Below, piece after piece: positions 14,382-20,427 of a stretch of 20,427 nt of DNA. The notes below the pieces were generated by a model. It did not search any database, was not told the origin of the DNA, and saw only the letters and a program-made list of their open reading frames with translations. Both the position numbers and the translations under genes were made by a program. The DNA comes from JAMCTM01 sp023473545 (GTDB taxonomy: Bacteria; Patescibacteriota; Microgenomatia; Levybacterales; UBA12049), in NCBI GenBank assembly GCA_023473545.1, contig JAMCXO010000023.1:1-20427 (forward strand). Reading direction: 5' to 3'. How positions within the stretch are numbered: the first letter of the stretch is position 1; each line of letters begins with the position of its first letter.

Positions 14382-14389
14382 GCGCATTT

Positions 14390-14419
14390 ATTTTAGCATA
14401 GACGCGATAGCTTAGTAAA
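14390..14419 (-). promoter_or_regulatory. Candidate promoter of tRNA-Met and the downstream dehydrogenase unit
   Basis: On the minus strand a -35 TTTACT (14419-14414), an 18-base spacer and an extended -10 TGCTAAAAT with TAAAAT at 14395-14390. The tRNA begins eight bases later. It is divergent from the promoter at 14437. Confidence 0.55.
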
Positions 14420-14436
14420 TTTCCTGCTTTTGAGAC

Positions 14437-14466
14437 TTGACAAAAAGAAACAGAAAGTGGTTAGAT
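14437..14466 (+). promoter_or_regulatory. Promoter of the first membrane-anchored surface protein
   Basis: TTGACA (14437-14442), then 18 bases, then TTAGAT followed by AAAG. The same layout, identical in length, recurs at 16895-16924 ahead of the paralogous gene, including the exact word TTAGATAAAG. The -10 is weak by consensus, but its conservation in two places supports it. Confidence 0.5.
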
Positions 14467-14474
14467 AAAGAAAG

Positions 14475-15227
14475 ATGAACGGAGAAAATCAAAAAAAGAA
14501 AGGCTTTCCGGGGAGACTTCTTTTCTTCTCTAAAGTTCGGCTGTTTGAGATTGTCTTTGTCGGTGTTACCGTTTGTCTTTTCTTTTTTATCCTTAACTAC
14601 TTTAACATCATCAGCCTATCCCAAATCTACCCCAGGCAGCTTGGGTTTCTGCCCCACAGGCCTTTTAGCCAAGCGCCCCGGACAGCATCAGGTACCCCTT
14701 CCGCGGTTCCCGAGACTGCCAAAAGGGAAATAAAAAATCTTATTGACGATCTGATTCTGCCTTCTCTTATTCCCGCTAACATTGGCTTTCAGAAACAGGA
14801 TATCAAAAACCCTAATCATTACAGCTTCTACGGCACCGGCTGGGCAGGCAGGAAAAACGAAACATTTATTCCGGCAGTGGAATACGACCGGGCAAATAAT
14901 CTTATTGGCAGACAAATTCTTGTTATCATTCCGCGGACAATGCAAAACCTTACCGGCTCATCCTCATCCGCCCTCTCGCGAGAATACCTAAAGATAACTC
15001 CCCCCTCTCCCTTTTTCTGCGCGCCGTTTCCCTTAACGGGAGCTAAAAGCATTCTTTGCGAGAGTTTCTGGAAGGACGCCAACGGGATTAAAAGGGGTAT
15101 TGACATTACCAGTCCTGTTGAGGGATCTAATGGAACCCAGCTCCTCTACTGCGAACACCGCCTCAAATCCCCTGATTATTCCTGGAAAAGCTGCTACTAC
15201 AGTTTTAAAGACTCCGGAATCAAATAG
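14475..15227 (+). CDS. Membrane-anchored surface protein, paralogue of the gene at 16962
   Basis: A 250-residue protein of unknown function. It has a basic cytoplasmic start (about 1-22), one membrane helix (about 23-46, core VGVTVCLFFFILNYFN), then LSQIYPRQLGFLPHRP and a Pro/Ser/Ala-rich spacer (about 66-84). The outer domain (about 85-250) has four cysteines (CAPFP, LCESF, YCEHR, SCYYS) that could form disulfides. The anchor module is almost the same, in protein and DNA, as in the gene at 16962, but the outer domains are unrelated by eye. It stands divergent from the tRNA-Met unit and just before the toxin-antitoxin island. No lipobox or sortase signal is seen. It is exposed on the outer face if the helix is oriented by its positive N-terminus. 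Confidence 0.82.
   Translation: MNGENQKKKGFPGRLLFFSKVRLFEIVFVGVTVCLFFFILNYFNIISLSQIYPRQLGFLPHRPFSQAPRTASGTPSAVPETAKREIKNLIDDLILPSLIPANIGFQKQDIKNPNHYSFYGTGWAGRKNETFIPAVEYDRANNLIGRQILVIIPRTMQNLTGSSSSALSREYLKITPPSPFFCAPFPLTGAKSILCESFWKDANGIKRGIDITSPVEGSNGTQLLYCEHRLKSPDYSWKSCYYSFKDSGIK
14572..14606 (+). repeat. 35-base direct repeat, copy 1
   Basis: A 35-base stretch that runs from TTTGTCTTTTC to ACTACTTTAAC, inside the membrane-helix codons, and is identical to 17158-17192. It lies within about 125 bases of high similarity between the two anchor modules. Confidence 0.85.
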
Positions 15228-15260
15228 TAAATCAGGATAGTGCACTAATCCCTCTACCCC

Positions 15261-15288
15261 TTGATTTTCTTTTTTAACTTGATACAAT
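15261..15288 (+). promoter_or_regulatory. Candidate promoter of the RelBE-like pair
   Basis: TTGATT (15261-15266), a 16-base spacer and TACAAT (15283-15288). The ATG at 15295 is six bases past the -10, so the transcript should be leaderless. Confidence 0.6.
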
Positions 15289-15294
15289 CAAACC

Positions 15295-15540
15295 ATGAGT
15301 CAAACAATTGCTGTTTCTGCAAAAACAATTAATACGATTCAGGAGCGTCTTGACGAACTAACCAGAGAGATCAAGGCGATCAAAGCCAGGATTTTTGAAG
15401 AAGAACCTTTATATGGCTCTGACGAATGGTGGGAGCGTTCGGAAAAAAAGGCGGATGAAGATATTAAAACTGGCAGATATACTGTATTACATAATAAAAA
15501 AGGGCTTAAAAGCTATCTTGATTCTTTAAAAACCTCATGA
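15295..15540 (+). CDS. Putative antitoxin of a RelBE/ParDE-like pair
   Basis: An 81-residue protein with no family signature I can name with certainty. It is highly charged: a helical N-terminal half (TINTIQERLDELTREIKAIK, about 11-30) and an acidic middle (FEEEPLYGSDEWWERSEKK, about 34-52). The tail GRYTVLHNKKGLKSYLDSL resembles the end of small antitoxins that contact a RelE-type toxin. Its TGA overlaps the next ATG in an ATGA junction, the usual antitoxin-then-toxin order. The call rests on the downstream RelE-like gene and the small size. It is probably leaderless and autoregulated. Confidence 0.75.
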   Translation: MSQTIAVSAKTINTIQERLDELTREIKAIKARIFEEEPLYGSDEWWERSEKKADEDIKTGRYTVLHNKKGLKSYLDSLKTS

Positions 15541-15794
15541 AGGTTGTTTTTCTTAAAAACGCGGAAAAAAGCTACAAAAGCTTACCCCTAAGAATTCAAA
15601 AGAAGGCCGATAAACAATTTTTGCTCCTTATCTCAAACTACCGTCATCCATCGCTAAGAACCAGAAAAATGGGCGGTCTCGGTCATTTCGAAGCAAGAAT
15701 TGATATTCATTACCGCTTTACGTTTGAAATCGCCGAAGACAACGTTATCGTTAGAACCATCGGCCCCCACGATCAGGGATTGGGAAAGAAATAA
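15537..15794 (+). CDS. RelE/ParE-superfamily toxin
   Basis: An 85-residue protein with the RelE fold pattern: KVVFLKNAEKSYKSLP at the start, a helical basic middle (RIQKKADKQFLLL), LRTRKMGGLGHFEARIDIHYRFTFEI (about 40-65, as in RelE/YafQ-like mRNA interferases, where Arg and Lys line the active cleft) and the strand NVIVRTIGPHDQ. Members of this family cut mRNA on the ribosome or poison gyrase; which one applies cannot be told. It overlaps its antitoxin gene by four bases. A short GC hairpin follows the stop. Confidence 0.85.
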   Translation: MKVVFLKNAEKSYKSLPLRIQKKADKQFLLLISNYRHPSLRTRKMGGLGHFEARIDIHYRFTFEIAEDNVIVRTIGPHDQGLGKK

Positions 15795-15796
15795 TT

Positions 15797-15820
15797 GCCG
15801 CTTTTGCGGCCTTTGACTTT
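15797..15820 (+). terminator. Weak candidate terminator after the RelE-like gene
   Basis: GCCGC, loop TTTT, GCGGC, then CTTTGACTTT. The stem is only 5 bp and the T-tract is interrupted, so it is a weak intrinsic terminator at best. Confidence 0.35.
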
Positions 15821-15852
15821 GCCTTGATGGAAAAAAACAAGAATAAACAATT

Positions 15853-16203
15853 ATGGAAATTAAAGAATTAACTAAAAAAATAATTAGGTTTAGAGATAAA
15901 CGGAATTGGAAAAAATTTCATACACCTTTAAATCTTGCAATATCACTGCAGCTTGAGGCGTCAGAAGTCTTGGAATGTTTTCAATGGAAATCAGAAAAGG
16001 AAAGCGCCAAAGAATTTCGGCAGGCAGATAAAAAAACTGCTATCAAAGAAGAAATAGCTGATGTTTTTGCCTATGTTCTTTTACTTTCTGATTCTCTTAA
16101 TATTGACTTGAAAAAAGCTTTCGAAGAAAAAATGGAAAAAAACGCGCGTAAATATCCAGTGGCAAAAGCTAAAGGAAACGCAAAAAAATATACACAGTTA
16201 TAA
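15853..16203 (+). CDS. MazG-like nucleotide pyrophosphohydrolase
   Basis: A 116-residue all-helical protein with the two acidic boxes of the MazG/dCTPase family: ExxE at Glu35-Glu38 (LEASEVLECFQW) and ExxD at Glu67-Asp70 (KEEIADVFAYVLLLSD), followed by the KxxxNARKYP segment near 93-102. Such enzymes hydrolyse (d)NTPs to monophosphates; this size and these motifs resemble the short house-cleaning dCTP pyrophosphatase type. It lies between two toxin-antitoxin pairs on the same strand, so a stress or phage-defence link is possible but only by position. ATG 15853 directly precedes the conserved helix. Confidence 0.9.
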   Translation: MEIKELTKKIIRFRDKRNWKKFHTPLNLAISLQLEASEVLECFQWKSEKESAKEFRQADKKTAIKEEIADVFAYVLLLSDSLNIDLKKAFEEKMEKNARKYPVAKAKGNAKKYTQL

Positions 16204-16222
16204 AAGGACACAGCCCTTATCC

Positions 16223-16252
16223 TTGAATTATAACCGCCAATAGCTGTACAAT
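16223..16252 (+). promoter_or_regulatory. Candidate promoter of the MNT-HEPN pair
   Basis: TTGAAT (16223-16228), an 18-base spacer and TACAAT (16247-16252). The ATG at 16259 is six bases later, again predicting a leaderless message. Confidence 0.6.
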
Positions 16253-16258
16253 TAACCC

Positions 16259-16546
16259 ATGAAGACAAACATTGAACAAATTAAAAAGAAGGCCTTGCCA
16301 ATTCTTAAAGAAGCGGGGGTAACGCGCTCGGCCTTGTTTGGCTCTTATGTCAGAGGAGAAGAAGGCGGGGAAAGCGATATTGACCTCTTAATTGACTTGC
16401 CGGCAGAAAAAAGCCTTCTTGATCTCATAAGACTTCAAAGAAAACTACAGGAAACCCTCAAAAGAAAGGTAGATTTACTTACCTATAACGCTGTCAATCC
16501 ATTACTGAAAGAATATATCCAAAAAGACCAGTTAATAATCTTATGA
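16259..16546 (+). CDS. mntA: MNT-type minimal nucleotidyltransferase antitoxin
   Basis: A 95-residue minimal nucleotidyltransferase with the exact catalytic pattern GSx10DxD: Gly28-Ser29, then Asp40 and Asp42 (FGSYVRG...SDIDLLID). In HEPN-MNT modules this protein neutralises the HEPN RNase; characterised members transfer AMP to a tyrosine near the HEPN active site. The intact motif suggests it is active. Its TGA overlaps the HEPN ATG in an ATGA junction. It has its own near-leaderless promoter. Confidence 0.92.
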   Translation: MKTNIEQIKKKALPILKEAGVTRSALFGSYVRGEEGGESDIDLLIDLPAEKSLLDLIRLQRKLQETLKRKVDLLTYNAVNPLLKEYIQKDQLIIL

Positions 16547-16926
16547 AGAAAGACCCTCTTGTCTTTTTAAGACATATCTTAGAAAGTATTGTCTGGATCG
16601 AAAAAGACACAGCAGGATTTTCGGAACAAGAATTTAGAAGAAATGTGCCCATCCAAGATGCTGTTCTAAGACGGCTTGAGATTATTGGTGAAGCGGTACG
16701 GAATTTACCTGAAGATTTTAAGGATAAACATTCATCTATTTCCTGGCAAGATATCTCTGATATGAGAAATCAGTTGATTCACCACTACTTTGGGGTTGAT
16801 TTACATACCGTATGGAGAGTTGTTCAAGACGATCTCCCGCCTTTTAAAAGGCAAATAGAGAAAATACTCAAAGAATATCCAAAAGAGCGGGGGCTTGACA
16901 GGCAGAGAAGAAAAGTAGTTAGATAA
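16543..16926 (+). CDS. hepT: HEPN-domain (DUF86/HepT-like) RNase toxin
   Basis: A 127-residue helical HEPN protein with the RX4HXY motif at Arg75, His80 and Tyr82 (RNQLIHHY), which forms the RNase site at the dimer interface; the tyrosine is the residue AMPylated by MNT partners in known systems. The segments RRLEIIGEAVRNLP and SWQDISDMRNQLIHHYFGVD are typical of DUF86. It overlaps the MNT gene by four bases. The basic C-terminal end (GLDRQRRKVVR) is encoded by DNA that also forms the promoter of the next gene. Confidence 0.93.
   Translation: MKKDPLVFLRHILESIVWIEKDTAGFSEQEFRRNVPIQDAVLRRLEIIGEAVRNLPEDFKDKHSSISWQDISDMRNQLIHHYFGVDLHTVWRVVQDDLPPFKRQIEKILKEYPKERGLDRQRRKVVR
16895..16924 (+). promoter_or_regulatory. 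Promoter of the second membrane-anchored surface protein, inside the hepT 3' end
   Basis: TTGACA (16895-16900), 18 bases, then TTAGAT (16919-16924) followed by AAAG. A 35-base alignment without gaps links it to 14436-14470. Here it overlaps the last codons of the HEPN gene. Confidence 0.5.
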
Positions 16927-16961
16927 AGAGGATAGGAAAGTAAAAAGAAAAAGCAAAGACT

Positions 16962-17735
16962 ATGCAGGAAGAATATCAAAACCCAAGCCTTCAGAATCAA
17001 GCCCAAGATCGGCAAGTACCTTTAGATGTTGGTTCAGGGGTACCTGCTGGTTCCCAATCTAATGTTAATCCCAATGGGGAAAAGAAAGGGTTGGTGTCAA
17101 AGATTCTCTCTGTCTTTGAGGTTGGGCTGTTTGAGATTATCTTTGTTACTGTTACCCTTTGTCTTTTCTTTTTTATCCTTAACTACTTTAACCTTATCAG
17201 CCTGTCCCAGATCTACCCCAGGGAGCTTGGATGGCTGCCTCATAGACCGTATTCCTATTCCACCTATCCTGTCTACAGAAAGACTCCTTCGGTCTCTCCT
17301 ATCCCTAACAGCTTCCAGCCCCCCGCCCTGGCTAAGATCCCCATCAGTAAGTCCCTCCTTGAAAACCCCATTGTCTATGAGTGGCTGGGGGATGTTAAGG
17401 GAACGCTTGTCAAGAAAACAGATCGTCCCTTTACCATTACTGATGCTCAAGGACACGTCAGAAAACAAATTGAACAGACCTTTACCCTAAGTGATGGCAA
17501 GGGACACACCATTACCATAACCGACAGAATGCCAAGCGGAGACATATTTAACACATTGTTCTACATGGGGAATAAAGACAATGGTCCCGCCAATGTCCCT
17601 TTCTACGCAAAGCCTATTCCTTTATCCTCTATACCCATAGGAAGCACCCTTGAGGGACGGTTTTTTATCTTTACCCACGGAAAGAACGCTTCCGACACTC
17701 TGATAGGCAGTAATTTCACGGTGCTAAGCAAATAA
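16962..17735 (+). CDS. Membrane-anchored surface protein, paralogue of the gene at 14475
   Basis: A 257-residue protein of unknown function. It has a polar N-terminal cytoplasmic part (1-50, rich in Gln, Asn and Ser), one membrane helix (about 53-77, core VTVTLCLFFFILNYFN), then LSQIYPRELGWLPHRPYS, a Pro/Ser-rich spacer (about 98-125) and an outer domain. The outer domain looks all-beta (for example VKGTLVKKTDRPFTITDA, then HTITITDRMPSGD and TLEGRFFIFTHG). The outer part shares nothing obvious with the paralogue; the anchor is nearly identical. It comes right after the HEPN gene, with the shared promoter sequence in between. Its job may be display of a binding domain; that is inference. Confidence 0.82.
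   Translation: MQEEYQNPSLQNQAQDRQVPLDVGSGVPAGSQSNVNPNGEKKGLVSKILSVFEVGLFEIIFVTVTLCLFFFILNYFNLISLSQIYPRELGWLPHRPYSYSTYPVYRKTPSVSPIPNSFQPPALAKIPISKSLLENPIVYEWLGDVKGTLVKKTDRPFTITDAQGHVRKQIEQTFTLSDGKGHTITITDRMPSGDIFNTLFYMGNKDNGPANVPFYAKPIPLSSIPIGSTLEGRFFIFTHGKNASDTLIGSNFTVLSK
17158..17192 (+). repeat. 35-base direct repeat, copy 2
   Basis: Identical to 14572-14606, in the same orientation, 2586 bases apart. Together they bracket the toxin-antitoxin/MazG island. Confidence 0.85.
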
Positions 17736-17753
17736 CCTTTGCTTTACTTATTC

Positions 17754-17789
17754 TAGGATATTGACAAATCCTATAGGACGTGGTATAAG
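17754..17789 (+). promoter_or_regulatory. Promoter with overlapping palindromes ahead of the gene at 17816
   Basis: The -35 is TTGACA (17761-17766), the spacer 17 bases and the -10 TATAAG (17784-17789). The inverted repeat TAGGAT (17754-17759)/ATCCTA (17768-17773) straddles the -35, and the perfect palindrome TCCTATAGGA (17769-17778) fills the spacer. This is a plausible repressor operator. Confidence 0.55.
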
Positions 17790-17815
17790 AAGGGTATAGT
17801 TAGAATCTAAGCCTT

Positions 17816-18664
17816 ATGGGAAACTCACCGGAGAATAAAGCGGGAATCAGGGGAATAATAACACCGGAAAGAATAGTACGCATGGGTTTAACCATTGGAT
17901 CACTTTCTGCTTCTTCCTGCGCGGAGGCCAACAATCAATCTGCGGCAGTACAGATACAAACAACTCCCTCTATCTCCTCTTCCCTAAACACAGAAACTCA
18001 AACATCAACAGCTGTTAGAACATCCCTTGTTAAACAAGATACGGCAGTATCCGTGGTTATAACCCCAACACCAATCCAAACAGCAACAGCTATCCCTCAG
18101 CCAACAGACACCGCAACCTCAACAGCAACAGAGGCTCTCACCGCAACAGCCACTGCCAAACCAACCCCAACTGAAGCTCCTAAAACCCCTACACCCGAAC
18201 CTAGCCCTAAGCCTGAAATAAACCCCTTAAAATCCTATGGGGTTTATAGCGGAAAACTAATAGATATCAAAAATCCACAACAGCAGGGAACAATAGTTAT
18301 CGCCTCGATTCCCGAGAAAGGGGACTTGGTAAATATTTCTACTCCCCCTACATCTCCTTCAGAACCTGATAATATAATCCTTGATGTCTTTAAACCCATA
18401 GTTAATGGAGAAAAATTCCAAGTATATACTGTTAACTGTGTATTTGATCAGAAAAGTAACACAATCACGGGCGTTTTTGAAGACCTTAGTGGAAAAGAGC
18501 CTGTCTCCTATAAACTGGACGGGGTAAAGTTTCTCGGCACCGGAAGAGAGAAGGCAATAGAAGCTCTTGAACAAAGAATAATCGCCCATAATAGCAATAG
18601 TTCGGCTGTTGCACGAAGGGTCGTACTTGAAGATCTAAATCGTCTCAACATTATTCTTCCTTAG
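17816..18664 (+). CDS. Putative exported Thr/Pro-rich protein, possible lipoprotein
   Basis: A 282-residue protein I do not recognise. The first 35 residues include an Arg-containing start and a short apolar stretch that ends SLSASSC, which could be a weak lipobox with Cys as the lipid site; the hydrophobic core is short, so export is likely but not certain. Residues 60-145 are a Thr/Pro/Ala linker (repeats such as TPTP, PTEAPKTPTPEP). The C-terminal domain (about 150-282) has beta-rich stretches (YSGKLIDI, GTIVIASI, FQVYTVNCVFD) and a helical tail (AIEALEQRIIAH and ARRVVLEDLNRL). The layout, a tethered linker and then a binding domain, suits a cell-surface protein. It has its own palindrome-bearing promoter. 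Confidence 0.75.
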   Translation: MGNSPENKAGIRGIITPERIVRMGLTIGSLSASSCAEANNQSAAVQIQTTPSISSSLNTETQTSTAVRTSLVKQDTAVSVVITPTPIQTATAIPQPTDTATSTATEALTATATAKPTPTEAPKTPTPEPSPKPEINPLKSYGVYSGKLIDIKNPQQQGTIVIASIPEKGDLVNISTPPTSPSEPDNIILDVFKPIVNGEKFQVYTVNCVFDQKSNTITGVFEDLSGKEPVSYKLDGVKFLGTGREKAIEALEQRIIAHNSNSSAVARRVVLEDLNRLNIILP

Positions 18665-18691
18665 GTTTCAACCTTTCTTTTTAAGTTTCGC

Positions 18692-18720
18692 TTGACAGCA
18701 TTCTTTATTCCTGTTTCAAT
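18692..18720 (+). promoter_or_regulatory. Candidate promoter of the Cys-rich surface protein
   Basis: TTGACA (18692-18697), a 17-base spacer and TTCAAT (18715-18720). The ATG at 18745 follows with a leader of about 18 bases. Confidence 0.5.
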
Positions 18721-18744
18721 ATATTAAGTAACGATCTAATAAAA

Positions 18745-20427
18745 ATGTTGCTTAAACCAGGAGCTAACAAAAAGATTATTTTTTTTCTTATTCCGCTCTT
18801 ATTTATTTTAGGCCTCTTTTTTGTATTCTCCAAAAACAGAACTGTTTACGCAACATATTGCTCTCAGAATAGAGACTGTTATTCATGTTCTTTGGGTAGT
18901 AATTACTGTTGTCCTAATAACACTAATGCATTGTGTAATGACGAAACATGTTTAGGTTATTTATGCCAACCGCCAGAATGTACTACGCAACGAACAACTG
19001 ACTATATTCATACCGTATACCATGTGAATAACTGTTCCTATGGCTGTTGTTCAACAGGAGGTTCAAACGGGGCTTACTGTGCTGGCCACGCCGCAAACAG
19101 TTTTGCCAAGTCCGGACAGTGCAGCTCTACCTGCGGCTACCGCATTAATTATTATTACCAGTACGCCTGCGGTAATACGACCTACGCACAGGCAGACCCC
19201 GACTCTTCCTGTAACTGCGCCGCCCCCACTCCAACCCCCACTCCAACTCCAACCCCCACTCCCACTCCTATCCCAACCCCTTCAAACAATTGCGCGGCGC
19301 AAGGATACTATCCCTGCACCGTAGGCGTGTCTAACGGGACATGTCAGCTGGGAGGAGAAACCTGTACCCAATACTCTGTTTGGAAGTGCACCTATCAGGG
19401 TCAGGACTACTGCTCTAACGATCCTAGCGGCTGCAACAATCCCTGTTCTTCCCCTTCCCCCACTCCCATCCCTATCTCCTGCGGCGCCACCTGCACCTAC
19501 TCCCAGAGAGGTGCCTGTTATCAGGGAAACTGTCTGGACGGATCCAATAACTGCAGTACCAACGTAAACTGCGGGTACGTGGCTGACTGTTCATCGGGGG
19601 CTTCTGTTTACTGCGGAGGGGGAGGCCCCACCCCCACTCCTGCCTATGTCTCCTGCGGTTCTCCCCCCACCTCCAGCACCTTTACTGTCAACGGCAGCGG
19701 TGCCCCTGGTGGCAGCGGAGGGGGAAGCTGCACCCTAACCATTCAAAACGTGGGATATTACAATGGCTTTAGCGGCAGCTACGGAGCAGATACGGGGAAT
19801 AAATCCTATGATATAGGCTGGGGAGGGCCTTTCCATAACCCTTCCACCCCTGATCTGCCGGGGAACCAGGGTATTTATGAACAGGTTTGGAGGTCAGGCG
19901 ATATGTGCAGTATGCAAAAAGACACTGATTGCCAAAGCTGCCCCTACATTGCCGGGAATAGTTCCGTCTGTGATCCCGCCCAGAACAGACAGTACGGGGA
20001 GCCGATCATGGATTTTGAGAACATGTGGGCCTACACCTCTTCTCTTTTAACCATCCAGACAGAGATTAAAAACCAGCCTGTTAACGGCAGTAACGGCCAG
20101 CCTGTGGCAACCACCAACAGCCAGGGACAGCCAGGGAAGAAAAACGCTGGCTATATCATCCAGTCCGATACCCCGGGCTGCACCATCAATGACTGCTCAA
20201 CTGTAACTATTGGCCAGAATAACGGAGGGATGACAAGCTTAACCACCGAACAATGGGCAGGAGCCAGTGCCGCCTGTAACTTTTACCCTGAACCTTCTAA
20301 CCCCCCCTACTCCGAAACCCATTCCTTTTCTCTGCACTACTGCGGTAATGGGGTCTGCGAGTGCGGGGAGCAGGGAACAAATCCTTCCGGTTCTAACTAC
20401 TGTCCCCAGGACTGTCCTCCTCCAACC
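18745..20427 (+). CDS. Large Cys-rich secreted surface protein, cut by the window edge
   Basis: An open frame of 561 codons with no stop before the right edge. It begins MLLKPGANKK, then a hydrophobic segment (about 11-31, IIFFLIPLLFILGLFFVF) that acts as signal peptide or anchor, with AYA-like TVYATYC as a possible cleavage region. The rest is packed with cysteines, many in CxxxC or CC spacing, so multiple disulfides outside the cell are likely. Pro-Thr linkers split it into modules: a long PTPTP run near residues 160-178, shorter ones near 235 and 295. Near the right edge CGNGVCECGEQ...YCPQDC matches the repeated Cys-rich motif CGNGxCExGE...CPxDC found in secreted bacterial proteins. Glycine and asparagine are common. 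A surface or adhesion role is inferred; the C-terminus is missing. Confidence 0.85.
   Translation, partial: MLLKPGANKKIIFFLIPLLFILGLFFVFSKNRTVYATYCSQNRDCYSCSLGSNYCCPNNTNALCNDETCLGYLCQPPECTTQRTTDYIHTVYHVNNCSYGCCSTGGSNGAYCAGHAANSFAKSGQCSSTCGYRINYYYQYACGNTTYAQADPDSSCNCAAPTPTPTPTPTPTPTPIPTPSNNCAAQGYYPCTVGVSNGTCQLGGETCTQYSVWKCTYQGQDYCSNDPSGCNNPCSSPSPTPIPISCGATCTYSQRGACYQGNCLDGSNNCSTNVNCGYVADCSSGASVYCGGGGPTPTPAYVSCGSPPTSSTFTVNGSGAPGGSGGGSCTLTIQNVGYYNGFSGSYGADTGNKSYDIGWGGPFHNPSTPDLPGNQGIYEQVWRSGDMCSMQKDTDCQSCPYIAGNSSVCDPAQNRQYGEPIMDFENMWAYTSSLLTIQTEIKNQPVNGSNGQPVATTNSQGQPGKKNAGYIIQSDTPGCTINDCSTVTIGQNNGGMTSLTTEQWAGASAACNFYPEPSNPPYSETHSFSLHYCGNGVCECGEQGTNPSGSNYCPQDCPPPT

Noticed and set aside
14286..14387. 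Upstream in-frame extension of the alcohol dehydrogenase
   Set aside because: The extra 34 codons are the antisense-free reading of the tRNA-Met gene itself; the family N-terminus fits ATG 14285.
3414..16546. Recoding of TGA as glycine (SR1/Gracilibacteria code)
   Set aside because: TGA ends trpS, the RelB-like and the MNT genes at sensible places, and no gene needs TGA read-through.
19220..19280. CRISPR-like or satellite array
   Set aside because: The ACTCC/ACCCCC repeats are irregular and simply encode a Pro-Thr linker; there are no spacers.
19040..19324. Open frame of 94 codons on the plus strand
   Set aside because: It is an off-frame shadow of the Pro-Thr linker region of the Cys-rich protein.

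Overview
The window looks like a piece of a chromosome from an ultra-small Candidate Phyla Radiation (Patescibacteria) bacterium, probably of the Microgenomates type. This is inferred from small tightly packed housekeeping genes, TGA used as a true stop (trpS, the relB-like gene and the MNT gene end in TGA, so it is not the recoded SR1/Gracilibacteria group), an intein in a core gene, few clear Shine-Dalgarno sequences, several apparently leaderless genes, toxin-antitoxin pairs, and Cys-rich or Pro/Thr-rich surface proteins. No 16S or ribosomal protein gene is present to confirm it.

Layout. 0.1-4.4 kb (minus strand): trpS then ftsH, whose AAA domain is split by a 455-residue intein carrying a LAGLIDADG endonuclease. 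4.4-4.65 kb: a short control region with a trpS leader that holds a terminator-like hairpin, back-to-back promoters, and an aberrant initiator-like tRNA-Met. 4.66-6.0 kb: an FtsB/DivIC-like division protein, a Xer-type tyrosine recombinase and a tRNA-Ile(UAU). 6.0-6.7 kb: a VapBC toxin-antitoxin pair. 6.8-10.75 kb (minus strand): a tight operon of tgt, an unrecognised 135-residue protein, and a membrane-anchored TraG/HerA-like DNA-pumping ATPase. 10.75-14.4 kb (minus strand): tRNA-Met, a zinc alcohol dehydrogenase, a stripped-down pyruvate-kinase barrel, and a frameshifted murD that carries an in-frame palindromic insertion.

14.4-20.4 kb (plus strand): four predicted surface or secreted proteins. 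The first two share the same membrane-anchor module and the same promoter layout. Between them sits a small island with a RelBE-like pair, a MazG-like nucleotide pyrophosphohydrolase and an MNT-HEPN pair. The last gene, a long Cys-rich secreted protein with Pro-Thr linkers, runs off the right edge.

The points most worth a second look are the ftsH intein, the palindromic element inside murD, the minimal pyruvate-kinase-like barrel, the toxin-antitoxin island bounded by direct repeats, the odd tRNA set (degenerate tRNA-fMet, tRNA-Ile with UAU anticodon, all three followed by A-C-A), and a recurrent leaderless promoter arrangement. All functional calls come from motif recognition by eye; no database search was run.
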